Assembly: GCA_964429915.1 (NCBI GenBank)
Contig: CAYSDZ010000004.1
Location: 62,001 to 126,000, forward strand
Reading direction: 5' to 3'
DNA: 64,000 nt
Source of the DNA: Alteromonas_F sp964429915
Lineage (GTDB): Bacteria; Pseudomonadota; Gammaproteobacteria; Enterobacterales; Alteromonadaceae
A program made the translations under genes and the position numbers. Of this stretch, positions 52,070 through 61,616 are shown in pieces; the first letter of the stretch is position 1; every line of letters starts with the position of its first letter. The notes under the pieces are model-generated. The model was not told the DNA's origin and did no database searches. It worked only from the letters and a program-made list of their open reading frames with translations.

Positions 52070-54358
52070 TCAACCTGAATGCATTTCTGCATATCGGATA
52101 AATGCACGCAGTTCAGCTGGGGAGCATTTTTGACTAAGCCGGTGAATATTTTTATGTTTTCTGTCCTCAATGGCTGTTTTTGTATTGGTCTCTGGCAAGC
52201 CATACAATCCCACCAAGCAATCATGCCGATTGGTCAATTCGCGTTCTATGCTTGTTAAGTCATCGGTGAGGATGATGAAAGCATGACTGACTGGATGCAC
52301 ATTTGTCGTGGTATATCCCCATGATTGTAAATAATGATCCACCGTCTTTGCCAGTTCAGCATCTGAAATGTTGTTAAACACCCGACTTTTGATATCACGC
52401 TGATTATTAACACCATCGTTTTTTAACTTTTCTGTCTTTCTGTCTACCACAGGCGCAAAGACTCTAAGCACACTACCTTTATTTAGCTTAGATTGCATCG
52501 TCACTCGCATGCCCAAGGCTTCTGCAATTAATTTAGCGTTTGCCAACCCCACCCCTGTGCCCGTTTGATTAGATTGAGTGGAGGCGCTTCTTGCGTAAAA
52601 ATTAAAAATACGTGATTGGTCTTCATCAGACACCCCACATCCTGTATCCCATACCTCAAAAATCACTCCGCTTTGTCTCTGTTTTGCCGCTAATAACACT
52701 CCCCCTCGAACCGTGTATTTAATGGCATTGGAAAGTAAATTTCGCAGTATACGCCTTAATAAAACTGGGTCGGTTTCCAGCATGATTCTAGTGGGCCGAA
52801 TGCGTAGGCGTAGTTGTTTAACCTTTGCTAAATCTATAAATTCAGCCCGCAATGCATTAAACAGTAAATCAATGTCAACGGCTGTACTGTGTACATGCAT
52901 CTTTCCTGCCTCGAGCTGACTCCAGTCCATTAACCCAGAAAACGCATCGTCAGTGGCAGCGTGAACTTGATTTATTTTATCGATGATATGCTTGCGTTTA
53001 TGGTTGTCGGGCTGGTCTTCCAACTGGTCTAGCAGTAGTTTCATAGTTTGTAGTGGTTGGCGCAAATCGTGACTCACCGACGCAAGAAACGTAGTTTTTG
53101 CTTCGCTATGCGCTTCAGTTGCTAGTTTCTCTTGTTTCAAAGCAAGCAACTTCACCATGACCGCGCAGAAGTGAAACAGCATATGCACGATTTTTGCGTA
53201 AATATCAGTCACTAATAAATAACTCAATGTGACTTCGCCAGGCTCCGCGGAAGAATACTTTACAAGCGCTTCTTGAAAGACAATTAAAAAAATAGGTAAC
53301 CAACCCAACATAAATAAAATGTAGTAACTGCCTTTTGAGTACATTTTAGTCGCCCCTGCGTAAAGGGCCAAAAATGTGTTCAGAATCGTTATCGGGATGA
53401 GTATTTGAATCCCCGCTTCGTGACTGAGAAACAGCGTTCCGATACCTATCGCACAAGTAACTCGTGCGCTCCAAATAAATATAGTGTTAAGCGTACTAGA
53501 CTCTTCATATATGCTTAAAAATTTTCCAGCGAATACTAAAAGACTTGCCGATGTTGCGGCAATGTATAGCTTTGTCCATGATGGCGGACCACCGTCTACG
53601 GTTTGAATGACGACATCACCGTAGTGACTTCTTAAAATTGTCATTACAACCAATAACGCCGACGAAATAGCAAACCACAATAAGGTACTGTTCCTAATGA
53701 TGAATGCGCCTAAAAATGCAGTAATTATTAAGCCTGCAATCACTCCTAAACCGACATCAAATAGCGTATCGTATTTTTTAATCCAGCTCGTATAGTACGT
53801 ATCGGTCATCAAACCGAGATAAACGGGTGGCACATGGCTATTTGCAGCCAGCTCAATATAAAGGTCAATAAACTCGTTTGTAGGCAGTGTAATAACAATG
53901 CCTCTTCCCATAATGCTTAAAATTTCACCTTGGTTTTTACTCTGCGTAAAGTCATAAACATATTTTTGCTCACCGTCTTCGCTTCGAACATAAACTGTAG
54001 CCCCGTCGATTAATAAGCGACTAATGTGTAACATCCAATCACGTTTACCACTATCGTTATAGATAGAGATGAAAAAACCAACTTGGTTATCTTTCGAAAA
54101 ATCAGGCGTGACCGTCGTTTTAATTTCACTCGGATTAGCTTTGATCTTAGCAACAATATGTTCCGAATCGTGAGATGTACCTAGAGGGAAAAAACCAGAC
54201 GCTTGGCTTAAAGCATTCAGGTGATAGTGTTGCTGCTCGGGCTTTAATATAAGTTCTGAGGACGCAAAGCATTGATTTTCCATTGCAATGAAAAACCAAA
54301 TCACAACTAAGATACCTGCTAAAAACCAATTAGAAAAATGTAGTGAGCCTTGTTTCAT
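52070..54358 (-). CDS. 7TM-DISM sensor histidine kinase with divergent receiver-like tail
   Basis: A 762-residue membrane kinase. The signal helix (about 11-27) is followed by a 7TMR-DISMED2-like extracellular domain (35-185), seven transmembrane helices (about 200-405), a HisKA domain with His430 in VSHDLRQPLQT, a HATPase with N box RNLLSNAIKYT and G boxes WDTGCGVSDED and GTGVGLANAK, and a 90-residue tail. The tail (VDHYLQSWGYTTTNV to LRAFIRYAEMHSG) has a receiver-like outline but no DD-D-K pocket, so it is probably a pseudo-receiver. Carbohydrate-like ligands are typical for DISMED2; that is inference. It is cotranscribed with the NarL-type regulator. Confidence 0.88.
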   Translation of the reverse strand: MKQGSLHFSNWFLAGILVVIWFFIAMENQCFASSELILKPEQQHYHLNALSQASGFFPLGTSHDSEHIVAKIKANPSEIKTTVTPDFSKDNQVGFFISIYNDSGKRDWMLHISRLLIDGATVYVRSEDGEQKYVYDFTQSKNQGEILSIMGRGIVITLPTNEFIDLYIELAANSHVPPVYLGLMTDTYYTSWIKKYDTLFDVGLGVIAGLIITAFLGAFIIRNSTLLWFAISSALLVVMTILRSHYGDVVIQTVDGGPPSWTKLYIAATSASLLVFAGKFLSIYEESSTLNTIFIWSARVTCAIGIGTLFLSHEAGIQILIPITILNTFLALYAGATKMYSKGSYYILFMLGWLPIFLIVFQEALVKYSSAEPGEVTLSYLLVTDIYAKIVHMLFHFCAVMVKLLALKQEKLATEAHSEAKTTFLASVSHDLRQPLQTMKLLLDQLEDQPDNHKRKHIIDKINQVHAATDDAFSGLMDWSQLEAGKMHVHSTAVDIDLLFNALRAEFIDLAKVKQLRLRIRPTRIMLETDPVLLRRILRNLLSNAIKYTVRGGVLLAAKQRQSGVIFEVWDTGCGVSDEDQSRIFNFYARSASTQSNQTGTGVGLANAKLIAEALGMRVTMQSKLNKGSVLRVFAPVVDRKTEKLKNDGVNNQRDIKSRVFNNISDAELAKTVDHYLQSWGYTTTNVHPVSHAFIILTDDLTSIERELTNRHDCLVGLYGLPETNTKTAIEDRKHKNIHRLSQKCSPAELRAFIRYAEMHSG

Positions 54359-54522
54359 TCAATAAAAACCGTCTGTGTCATCCTGATTTTGCTTATCTTC
54401 TGCGTTTTTTTGTTTGTACGCCACCCCCTAACTGGCGGGTTTCTGCACGTCAAATGAACGGTAAAATAATCTGCAACTTTTAATGATGTTGATTTGTATA
54501 TATTACTTGAAGGTAAAGAGTT

Positions 54523-55086
54523 TTGGACAACAATGAATTGATCGATTTGTTAGCTCATTGCGCCCTTCGTGACCAAAAAGCCTTGCAGTCACTTTATCAA
54601 AAAACCTCTGCGTACTTAAACGCAGTTGCTTATAGAATAGTCGGCTCTAAGGAATGCAGCAACGAAGTATTACAAGACGCTTTTGTACAGATATGGGAAA
54701 ATGCACAAAATTATTCACCGAATCAAGCCTTACCTTTGACGTGGATGAGTAGCATTGTTCGTTACCGAGCCATTGATAAAATAAGGCGAGAAAAAAGGCA
54801 CAATAATAGGTTGGGCGGTGAAGATGAAGAACACGCGATCCTAAACGTGTGTGGAGGAACGGAACCCGATGTCGCGCTGGAAAACTTATGTTTGTCTGAA
54901 GACCTAGAGTCTTGCTTAGATCAAATGAACGAGAAGTTTAAAAAAAGCATTAAGCTTGCTTATTTGTATGGCTACTCTCGTGAAGAGTTAGTCGGAATTT
55001 TAGGCGCGAATTTGAATACCGTAAAATCGTGGTTAAGGCGTGGCTCTATTAAATTAAAAGAGTGTTTACAAAACAATTATGACTGA
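54523..55086 (+). CDS. ECF sigma factor (SigK-like)
   Basis: A 187-residue ECF sigma factor. Region 2 is LYQKTSAYLNAVAYRIVGSKECSNEVLQDAFVQIWENA with the -10 recognition PLTWMSSIVRYRAIDKIRR. Region 4 is IKLAYLYGYSREELVGILGANLNTVKSWLRRGSIKLKECL. It starts at TTG 54523, with AAGGTAAAGAG in front. The stop overlaps the following anti-sigma gene. This pair is separate from the sigma-factor pair at 4.8 kb. Confidence 0.92.
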   Translation: MDNNELIDLLAHCALRDQKALQSLYQKTSAYLNAVAYRIVGSKECSNEVLQDAFVQIWENAQNYSPNQALPLTWMSSIVRYRAIDKIRREKRHNNRLGGEDEEHAILNVCGGTEPDVALENLCLSEDLESCLDQMNEKFKKSIKLAYLYGYSREELVGILGANLNTVKSWLRRGSIKLKECLQNNYD

Positions 55087-55834
55087 TAAACAAAACGACA
55101 CTACCGCTCTTGCTTTCGAGTATGTGCTGGGCACACTTCGAGAAAGTGAACGCGACGCTTTTGAACAGGCAATGCAGCGTAATTATGAACTAAGGGATGC
55201 TGTGAGTTACTGGGAAAATGCATTAGTACCAGAAACGTGTTTAGACGACGCGATTGCCCCCCATCCAGATACGTTCAAACACATTCAACAACGCATTCAA
55301 AACACGCGTTCTTCTTCCTCATATAAGCTTGAACTATCAGGTTTTCTTAATAGCCTGCTTTCTTGGAAAACTGCCTCATTTGCTCTTTTTGCTCTCGTAC
55401 TTATATTAGGTACATTGCACATACCCCCCACAACGCTACCCCAGACCGTGCCAACGCACTCACCCAGCGACTACGTTGCTGTGTTGTTAAACAATGATAA
55501 TGCACCTGTGCTCACAGCGCTGACCACAGCAAATGAATCGGTGTTGTTTTTAAAGTGGGAAGAGTGGCAACCCCTAGACAATCAGAGTTTGCAGTTGTGG
55601 TCGCAATCTCGACGCGACGGAGAAATTCGTCCGTTAATGGTGTTTAATAGCGAGCCTAAAAAGACGATAGAAATAGACGAAGCCACGCTGCGACTTATTA
55701 AAGACTCTTCTTATCTGCTTATCACCCTTGAAGAACTCGGCGGTTCCCCCCTTGATGAACCTAGCGATATTGTTTTAGCGAAAGGAGTGTGCGTCAGACT
55801 CACTGCCCCAGACAATTCAACTAAGGCAGTTTAG
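55079..55834 (+). CDS. RskA-type anti-sigma factor
   Basis: A 251-residue single-pass protein. The N-terminal zinc-less anti-sigma domain (AFEYVLGTLRESERDAFEQAM, 11-32) binds the sigma factor. One transmembrane helix lies near 98-114 (ASFALFALVLILGTLHI). The periplasmic RskA/anti-sigma-K domain ends with ITLEELGGSPLDEPSDIVLAKG, a family signature. Its ATG overlaps the sigma-factor stop, so the two are coupled. Release would require regulated proteolysis of the periplasmic part. Confidence 0.9.
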   Translation: MTDKQNDTTALAFEYVLGTLRESERDAFEQAMQRNYELRDAVSYWENALVPETCLDDAIAPHPDTFKHIQQRIQNTRSSSSYKLELSGFLNSLLSWKTASFALFALVLILGTLHIPPTTLPQTVPTHSPSDYVAVLLNNDNAPVLTALTTANESVLFLKWEEWQPLDNQSLQLWSQSRRDGEIRPLMVFNSEPKKTIEIDEATLRLIKDSSYLLITLEELGGSPLDEPSDIVLAKGVCVRLTAPDNSTKAV

Positions 55835-55862
55835 CCATTCTCTACCTTATTGTTCTCGCTAT

Positions 55863-56792
55863 CTATTCCTGCGGCAAAAAATACTGCTCTACCAATTGAG
55901 TATGAATATCAGCCAAATCGATTTGTAATTCATCGATATAAAGATGCGACGCTTCACCTTCTAAAGAACGAATATCTTGCGCCAACAGCTCGTCAATACT
56001 GTGCCGAATTCGGGTGTCCATTTCTGTGTTGTGAGGCAACATTTCAATGAGTTTATGCATTTCGTTTAAACAAAATAATACTGAGCGAGGAAAAGAAACG
56101 TTGTGCAGCATAAACTCTTTTACTTGATTGGGTTTAACTCTCACCCCCATGTGTTGGCGATACATTTGATGTGCCGACAACGAACGCAACACGCTTATCC
56201 ACTGTATATTTTCATAAGGTTTACTATTTTCCGCCTGAGAGGAGATTTTGGCTGAGCGCACATCTATAATCCGTGTCGTCATATCCGCTCTTTCCAAACA
56301 GGCACCAAAGCGCCAAAATAAATAGCCAAAATCGCGATACATACTAGCTTCTAATAAACCCACAATTTTTACCGTCTGATTAATAACGGATTTCAATGCA
56401 GAGAATCGACCACGCTTGCTGATAAACGTGCTCTTGCGGTCAGCTAACGACAAATTTAATTGATTGATCGCTTCCCAGACTTCCTTCGGCACAATATCGC
56501 GCACAGTGCGGCAATTGTCACGCGCCATTTGAATTGAGTTTGTAATTGAAGAGGGATTGTTTTCTCCCACAGTAAGAAATTCAATCACATTTTGCTCTGA
56601 AAAATCTGAAAATGCCTGCTCATATTCTTCGCGACTTCCAATAATATCGATAAGTGGCTCCCAGCCCGGTGAAATACCTCTGGGTAAATCCATTAACGTT
56701 AAATTATTTACGTTGACCAAACGAGCTACGTTCTCTGCTCGTTCTATATAGCGTGCAGTCCAGTATAAGGTTTCGGCTACTCTCGATAACAT
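55863..56792 (-). CDS. Alpha-E domain protein
   Basis: A 309-residue all-helical alpha-E protein. The N-terminal signature is LSRVAETLYWTARYIERAENVARL, with FLTVGENNPSSI and FPRSVLFCLNEMH later. I chose ATG 56792 because it begins at the family motif and lies 14 bases after the preceding gene; a GTG at 56822 would overlap it. Alpha-E proteins of this kind occur with circularly permuted ATP-grasp and transglutaminase-like proteins in predicted peptide synthesis or tagging systems. It is the last gene of the five-gene minus-strand operon. Confidence 0.88.
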   Translation of the reverse strand: MLSRVAETLYWTARYIERAENVARLVNVNNLTLMDLPRGISPGWEPLIDIIGSREEYEQAFSDFSEQNVIEFLTVGENNPSSITNSIQMARDNCRTVRDIVPKEVWEAINQLNLSLADRKSTFISKRGRFSALKSVINQTVKIVGLLEASMYRDFGYLFWRFGACLERADMTTRIIDVRSAKISSQAENSKPYENIQWISVLRSLSAHQMYRQHMGVRVKPNQVKEFMLHNVSFPRSVLFCLNEMHKLIEMLPHNTEMDTRIRHSIDELLAQDIRSLEGEASHLYIDELQIDLADIHTQLVEQYFLPQE

Positions 56793-56806
56793 ACTCTTTC
56801 GCTCCC

Positions 56807-58237
56807 CTATTCTACGATCCACGTATCTTTACTGCCACCGCCTTGGGAGGAGTTAACCACCAAAGACCCTTTGACCAATGCAACGCGAGTTAAACCGCCA
56901 GTTGTCACGTAAGTAGATTGCCCCGAAGACAATATAAATGGGCGTAAATCTACGTGTCTTCCTTCTAGTGTATCGTCTACTAAGGTAGGGACAGTAGACA
57001 AGCTTAAAGTGGGCTGAGCTATCCAGTTTCGTGGATCAGCTTTTATTTGTGCCAAACATTTAGCTCGCTCCTCGGCGGTCGATTTTGGACCAATTAACAA
57101 TCCGTACCCCCCCGATTCGTTAGCGGGCTTAGCCACCAACTTGTCTAAGTTAGCTTCTACATAACTCATGTGTGAGGGTTCATAACATCGGTAGGTTTCA
57201 ACATTGGGTAGCAGGGTATCTTCACCCAAATAATACTTAATCATTTCCGGCACGTAGGTGTACACCACTTTGTCATCGGCCACCCCTGCCCCCGGTGCGT
57301 TGACCAGTGCGACATTGCCAGCTTTCCATGCGCGAACGAGTCCTGCCACACCTAGCATGGAATCGGGATGAAACGCCTCAGGGTCTAAAAACAAGTCGTC
57401 TATACGGCGATAAATCACATCCACTCTGCGTTTTCCATGAACCGTACGCATGTACACCACATCGTCGTCGCCAACAAACAAATCCCTACCCTCTACAAGC
57501 TCACAGCCCATTTCCTGCGCTAGATAGCAGTGCTCGAAATACGCTGAATTATAGATACCCGGTGTTAATACCACCACTTCAGGTTTATCGTCGGGGCGAG
57601 GTGACATAGCACAAAGCATATCGAACAACTGTGAGGTATAATCGGCATTGGGCTGAATGCTCATTTGCTCAAACAACTCTGGGAAAACCCGCTTGATCAC
57701 TGACCGGTTCTCTAACATGTAAGACACGCCAGAGGGAACACGTAAGTTGTCTTCTAACACATACATCGTACCGTCGTTGTCGCGAACCAAATCCGAACCA
57801 CAAATATGCGCCCAAATATCATTAGGGGGTGAAATACCCACACATTGAGGCCGAAAATTAACTGATTTTTTAATCAATTCAGCGGGGAAAATTTTGTCTT
57901 TCACAATTTTTTGGTCGTGATACAAATCATTAATAAACATATTTAAGGCTTGGACTCGTTGCGCCAATCCTTTTTCAATTTGCCGCCATTCTGTCGAAGG
58001 AATTAAGCGCGGCACAATGTCTATTGGCCATGAGCGGTCAATCGAACTTCCATCGCCATAAACGGTAAAGGTGATCCCCATTTCCTTCACCGCCAATTCA
58101 GCTGACTCTTGCGCTTGCCTTCTTTCAGCAGGGGACATACTGCTTAAAAAATCATACAGTGGCTTCGCATAATCGCGAGCTAAACCTTCTGCCGTCACTA
58201 ATTCGTCGAAGAAGGCCGCATCCTTAGAAAAACTCAT
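56807..58237 (-). CDS. Circularly permuted ATP-grasp type 2 protein
   Basis: A 476-residue member of the CP_ATPgrasp family. Typical motifs are VYGDGSSIDRSWPIDIVPRL, YVLEDNLRVPSGVSYMLENR, PDDKPEVVVLTPGIYNSAYFEH, ANESGGYGLLIGP and RHVDLRPF. ATP-grasp enzymes join a carboxylate to an amine through an acyl phosphate. This one is predicted to make peptide-like bonds, with no known substrate. Its ATG overlaps the transglutaminase stop by one base, and the alpha-E gene follows, so it acts together with them. Confidence 0.9.
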   Translation of the reverse strand: MSFSKDAAFFDELVTAEGLARDYAKPLYDFLSSMSPAERRQAQESAELAVKEMGITFTVYGDGSSIDRSWPIDIVPRLIPSTEWRQIEKGLAQRVQALNMFINDLYHDQKIVKDKIFPAELIKKSVNFRPQCVGISPPNDIWAHICGSDLVRDNDGTMYVLEDNLRVPSGVSYMLENRSVIKRVFPELFEQMSIQPNADYTSQLFDMLCAMSPRPDDKPEVVVLTPGIYNSAYFEHCYLAQEMGCELVEGRDLFVGDDDVVYMRTVHGKRRVDVIYRRIDDLFLDPEAFHPDSMLGVAGLVRAWKAGNVALVNAPGAGVADDKVVYTYVPEMIKYYLGEDTLLPNVETYRCYEPSHMSYVEANLDKLVAKPANESGGYGLLIGPKSTAEERAKCLAQIKADPRNWIAQPTLSLSTVPTLVDDTLEGRHVDLRPFILSSGQSTYVTTGGLTRVALVKGSLVVNSSQGGGSKDTWIVE

Positions 58238-59121
58238 TACGTGTGCTCCAGTCTTTTCATATCTACAGCTACATCGAGGGTTTGTGTCCCACCGCCATGC
58301 ATAACCCCTTTGATGGGTGTGATGTCGGCAAAATCCCTTCCTGTTGCTAAAGTTACATGTTGATCGTGTGGACGAAGATTATTCGTCGGGTCGTAATCGA
58401 GCCAGCCCGAGCCTGGAACGTAAATTGAAATCCAAGCGTGTGTGGCATCGGCCCCTTCTAATTTTTCTTGTCCGGGTGGGGGAAGCGTTTCTATATATCC
58501 ACTTACATAACGTGCAGCAAGCCCTAAGCTTCGAATACAAGCCAAAGTAAAGTGTGCAAAGTCTTGACAGACACCTCGTTTATGTTCGAACACAGTTGTA
58601 ATGGGTGTGCTGATAGTGGAAAAGCTCGGGTCAAACGTAAATTCCGTAAAGATTCGTTGCATTAGATGCTGACAACCCTCAACAATAGACCGACCTTCGG
58701 TAAAGGAAAGTTGAGCATAATTTTTCATTTCGTTAGTGAACTGTGTTAGTGCGGTGGGTAGCGTAAACAAAGCGGCAGAAGTGGTGTTTTTGTCTGTTGG
58801 ACACGCCAACTGTTGCTTAACTTGTTCCCAAGGTAAATACACCGAAAGCAAAGATTGCCCTGCATCTGGCAGCAGTTCAACCTCACTTATAGCAATCACT
58901 TTCATTTCTTCATGCGAGGAAAACAATTCAAACACCGTCACTTCGTTACCAAAATGGTCAATATAGGTTTGCTGGTAAGCGGGTGCTGGGATAATTTCAA
59001 TGCTACTCGTAAAACACGATTGCGATCCCGTTTTTAATGGCGTCAAACGAGCATGATTTTGTGACAGGTTCACGGGTTCAGAATACCGATAGGTCGTCAC
59101 ATGTCGAATTCTATACTTCAT
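58237..59121 (-). CDS. Transglutaminase-like cysteine protease family protein
   Basis: A 294-residue protein. The bacterial transglutaminase-like N-terminal beta domain (YRIRHVTTYRYSEPVNLSQNHARL) is followed by the papain-like core: Cys in HKRGVCQDFAHF, His in DATHAWISIYVPG and Asp in WLDYDPTNN. All three catalytic residues are present. Such proteins cleave or transfer amide bonds. I chose ATG 59121 because it begins at the family motif and overlaps the preceding stop by 11 bases; a longer frame from 59229 has no family match. There is no signal peptide. Confidence 0.92.
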   Translation of the reverse strand: MKYRIRHVTTYRYSEPVNLSQNHARLTPLKTGSQSCFTSSIEIIPAPAYQQTYIDHFGNEVTVFELFSSHEEMKVIAISEVELLPDAGQSLLSVYLPWEQVKQQLACPTDKNTTSAALFTLPTALTQFTNEMKNYAQLSFTEGRSIVEGCQHLMQRIFTEFTFDPSFSTISTPITTVFEHKRGVCQDFAHFTLACIRSLGLAARYVSGYIETLPPPGQEKLEGADATHAWISIYVPGSGWLDYDPTNNLRPHDQHVTLATGRDFADITPIKGVMHGGGTQTLDVAVDMKRLEHT

Positions 59122-61600
59122 GCGTTGTCTCTTGAGGTGCGGATAATTCTGACCACGCAAGCTTACTGGCTGGCTGTGTGTGCGAAAAATAACGAATTTG
59201 CATACGCTCTTTAAATTGCAACAGAACATCTTGAGTGGTGACTAAGAAATGCTTTAAGGCTTCTCTGCGCCCCTCTTCTGAAACGACCGCAAGCTCATTC
59301 GGCTCAGCAAGTGCACAAGACGTTTTCAACTGCAGCAACAATTTAGTGGGCGTATTTAAAAACCCAGGGCGTTTATGCGTGGGTAAATGCTCAGACAATG
59401 CGAGCATCTGTTCTATCTGAAATGCTAAACTTCTAGGGTATTGCGCATCAACAATCAGTAATTCTATGCCTGTTTCTACGTTGTGTTTTATGCGATATCG
59501 ACGTCGATGTGTCACAGCGCTTACTTGCGTGAGCAAGACAGCATCTAATGCTCCCATTTGTTCTCTATCTACTGATACGTCAATCAGTAGCGCTTGAAGT
59601 ACACAATTCAGTTGAGTACTTCTTTCAAGTCGACGCCCCATTTCAAGCATGAAAGCACCACTACTCAAGGATAAACTGTCAAGAATGCTACCGTTAAATG
59701 CCATCACTTGGGCAATAATTTTATCTAAAAGATTTTGCATACTATGTAACGGTGCAGACTTATCCAACTCTTGAAGGCGAGTATATAACGATTGCAGAGT
59801 ATCAATAATTCGGAACGTGTCGTAAGACAACAGCTCCCTTATCTGCTTCGCACTGCTTAATACTAAACCTATTGCATTAATTAACGCACCGGACCCATTT
59901 GCATTGGTTAAACACTGCCACACCACCTGCTTATGCGGCATGGTCTCGTCGTTATTTTCTTTACTTTGCTTATAGGGATAAACCAGCGTTTGTTCTAAGA
60001 TACCTTTTTTAATAGCAGATAAAGACCACGAGTGACGTTCGTCTGGGTACATCGACAACTCAGTAAATCTATCAATGTACACCCTTAACAAACGCACCAT
60101 ATTTTCACAGCGCTCTAAACTGGTTCCTAACCAAAATAAATTTTCTGCGGCTCTACTGGGTATTAACCCTTCTATAAGTGCAATATCTGCACCTGCATCG
60201 GGAACGTTTAGCGTAGCTGTCACGGAGGGTTTTTGTGGCCCCACTGTTGGCACCCATGTATCTTTAATGCCTTTTGTTGAGCCCGTAGATTCAATCTGTG
60301 CTTTGCTGTTAACTGGATCGACGGTCGTGCATAAAGAGGCAGGTAAGACACTAACCTGTTCTCCATCCCAAAAGGCAAAACACCTCAGATAAAAAGGAAG
60401 TGCTTGTAAGCCCGATGCAGACCAAAACGGCGCAGTTTCATGCCGAGCTTTTTGTCGCCAAAACAAATCTGACGGTGACGCATTCAAGGTGGCGGATGAT
60501 GCCTCTTGTACCCAGTTGGGCTGAGTAAAATGTGACAATTCATAATCTGCTTGCATCTCTGACGGTAAGTCTGAATATAGCCTTATATCTAATTGCGGCA
60601 ATAACAACGGCTGTCCCAGCCAATATTGGGCAATTGACGGGATGGCTTGATGCACCGAAGGAATCTGTAACATGCTTGCGCCGGGTCCGTTGATCACAAT
60701 TACATTTTTTGCGCGGATTGCAGAAAACAGACCCGGTACGCCAATTTCTGAATATTGGGGTTGCTCAAGCGAGTCGAGCAAATCATCAGGGATCCAACGA
60801 ATGACCACATCCACCCTTTGCAGACCTTCCAATGCTTTTATCCATACCTTTCCTTCACGCACAGTTAAATCTGCGCTTCTTGCTAAAGTAAGGTCCATAA
60901 AGGTTGTCAGGTAAGCTTGTTCAGCATAATTACTGCTGTCTGGTCCCTCACTTAGAATGACGACTCTAGGAGCGCGATTTTCAGTAGTGAACTGTCCAAG
61001 TGAATGCTGAATATGCTTGAAAAAGTGAGCAATACGCTCAATTCCTAACTCTGCAAATTCTTCACTCATGACTCGTCGTGAAATAATGCGATTTTCCAGT
61101 TGAACGCCCAAGCCCTCTGGAAACTGAAGGTGGTCTCGAATCAACGTGAATTGCCCGTCGGGCTGTCTTGCAATATCAAACCCTGCTAGCAGCATGGGCG
61201 AGGGTGAAAACTTGGCAGCTTCAGGCAAGTAAGCGGGATGAGCCATTAACAAATTAGGAGCAAGTAGGCCTTCTGAAATCAATGTTTGCTCACTGTGCAA
61301 ATCAGTGAGAATTCGCTGTAATAAGCCTAAGCGCTGTACTAAGCCGTTTGAAATTGTGCTCCAGTCTTCAGCCGACATTAAATAAGGAATAGGATCGGGC
61401 TGCCATGAGGTAGTATTACTAGCTGTACCATAGCCACTTGTCCGCAATAAACGCCTTATTTCCTTTGCTCGGTTGGCAATTTCCTCTTGCGACAACAGCG
61501 TTAAATGTGAAAACACCTGTTCAGAGTGTTGTCCGGAAAAGTTTTGCTCGTAATCTTTTAACCAACTCGGTGCGCTGTTGGAAGCTGTTGTACCTACCAT
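59111..61600 (-). CDS. Fusion of circularly permuted ATP-grasp and alpha-E domains
   Basis: An 829-residue fusion protein. Residues 1 to about 470 are a type 1 CP-ATP-grasp domain (WQPDPIPYLMSAEDW, LIRDHLQFPEGLGVQLENR, VVILSEGPDSSNYAEQAYL). Residues about 480-829 are an alpha-E domain (SRAAENLFWLGTSLERCENMVRLLRVY, DALLLTQVSAV-type helices, YPRSLAFQIEQML). The operon also has the same two domain types as separate genes, so a duplication with fusion is likely. Some catalytic residues of the ATP-grasp half may be lost, which would make it a scaffold; I cannot confirm this by eye. Confidence 0.88.
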   Translation of the reverse strand: MVGTTASNSAPSWLKDYEQNFSGQHSEQVFSHLTLLSQEEIANRAKEIRRLLRTSGYGTASNTTSWQPDPIPYLMSAEDWSTISNGLVQRLGLLQRILTDLHSEQTLISEGLLAPNLLMAHPAYLPEAAKFSPSPMLLAGFDIARQPDGQFTLIRDHLQFPEGLGVQLENRIISRRVMSEEFAELGIERIAHFFKHIQHSLGQFTTENRAPRVVILSEGPDSSNYAEQAYLTTFMDLTLARSADLTVREGKVWIKALEGLQRVDVVIRWIPDDLLDSLEQPQYSEIGVPGLFSAIRAKNVIVINGPGASMLQIPSVHQAIPSIAQYWLGQPLLLPQLDIRLYSDLPSEMQADYELSHFTQPNWVQEASSATLNASPSDLFWRQKARHETAPFWSASGLQALPFYLRCFAFWDGEQVSVLPASLCTTVDPVNSKAQIESTGSTKGIKDTWVPTVGPQKPSVTATLNVPDAGADIALIEGLIPSRAAENLFWLGTSLERCENMVRLLRVYIDRFTELSMYPDERHSWSLSAIKKGILEQTLVYPYKQSKENNDETMPHKQVVWQCLTNANGSGALINAIGLVLSSAKQIRELLSYDTFRIIDTLQSLYTRLQELDKSAPLHSMQNLLDKIIAQVMAFNGSILDSLSLSSGAFMLEMGRRLERSTQLNCVLQALLIDVSVDREQMGALDAVLLTQVSAVTHRRRYRIKHNVETGIELLIVDAQYPRSLAFQIEQMLALSEHLPTHKRPGFLNTPTKLLLQLKTSCALAEPNELAVVSEEGRREALKHFLVTTQDVLLQFKERMQIRYFSHTQPASKLAWSELSAPQETTHEV

Positions 61601-61616
61601 TTTACCTCTCTTTACC

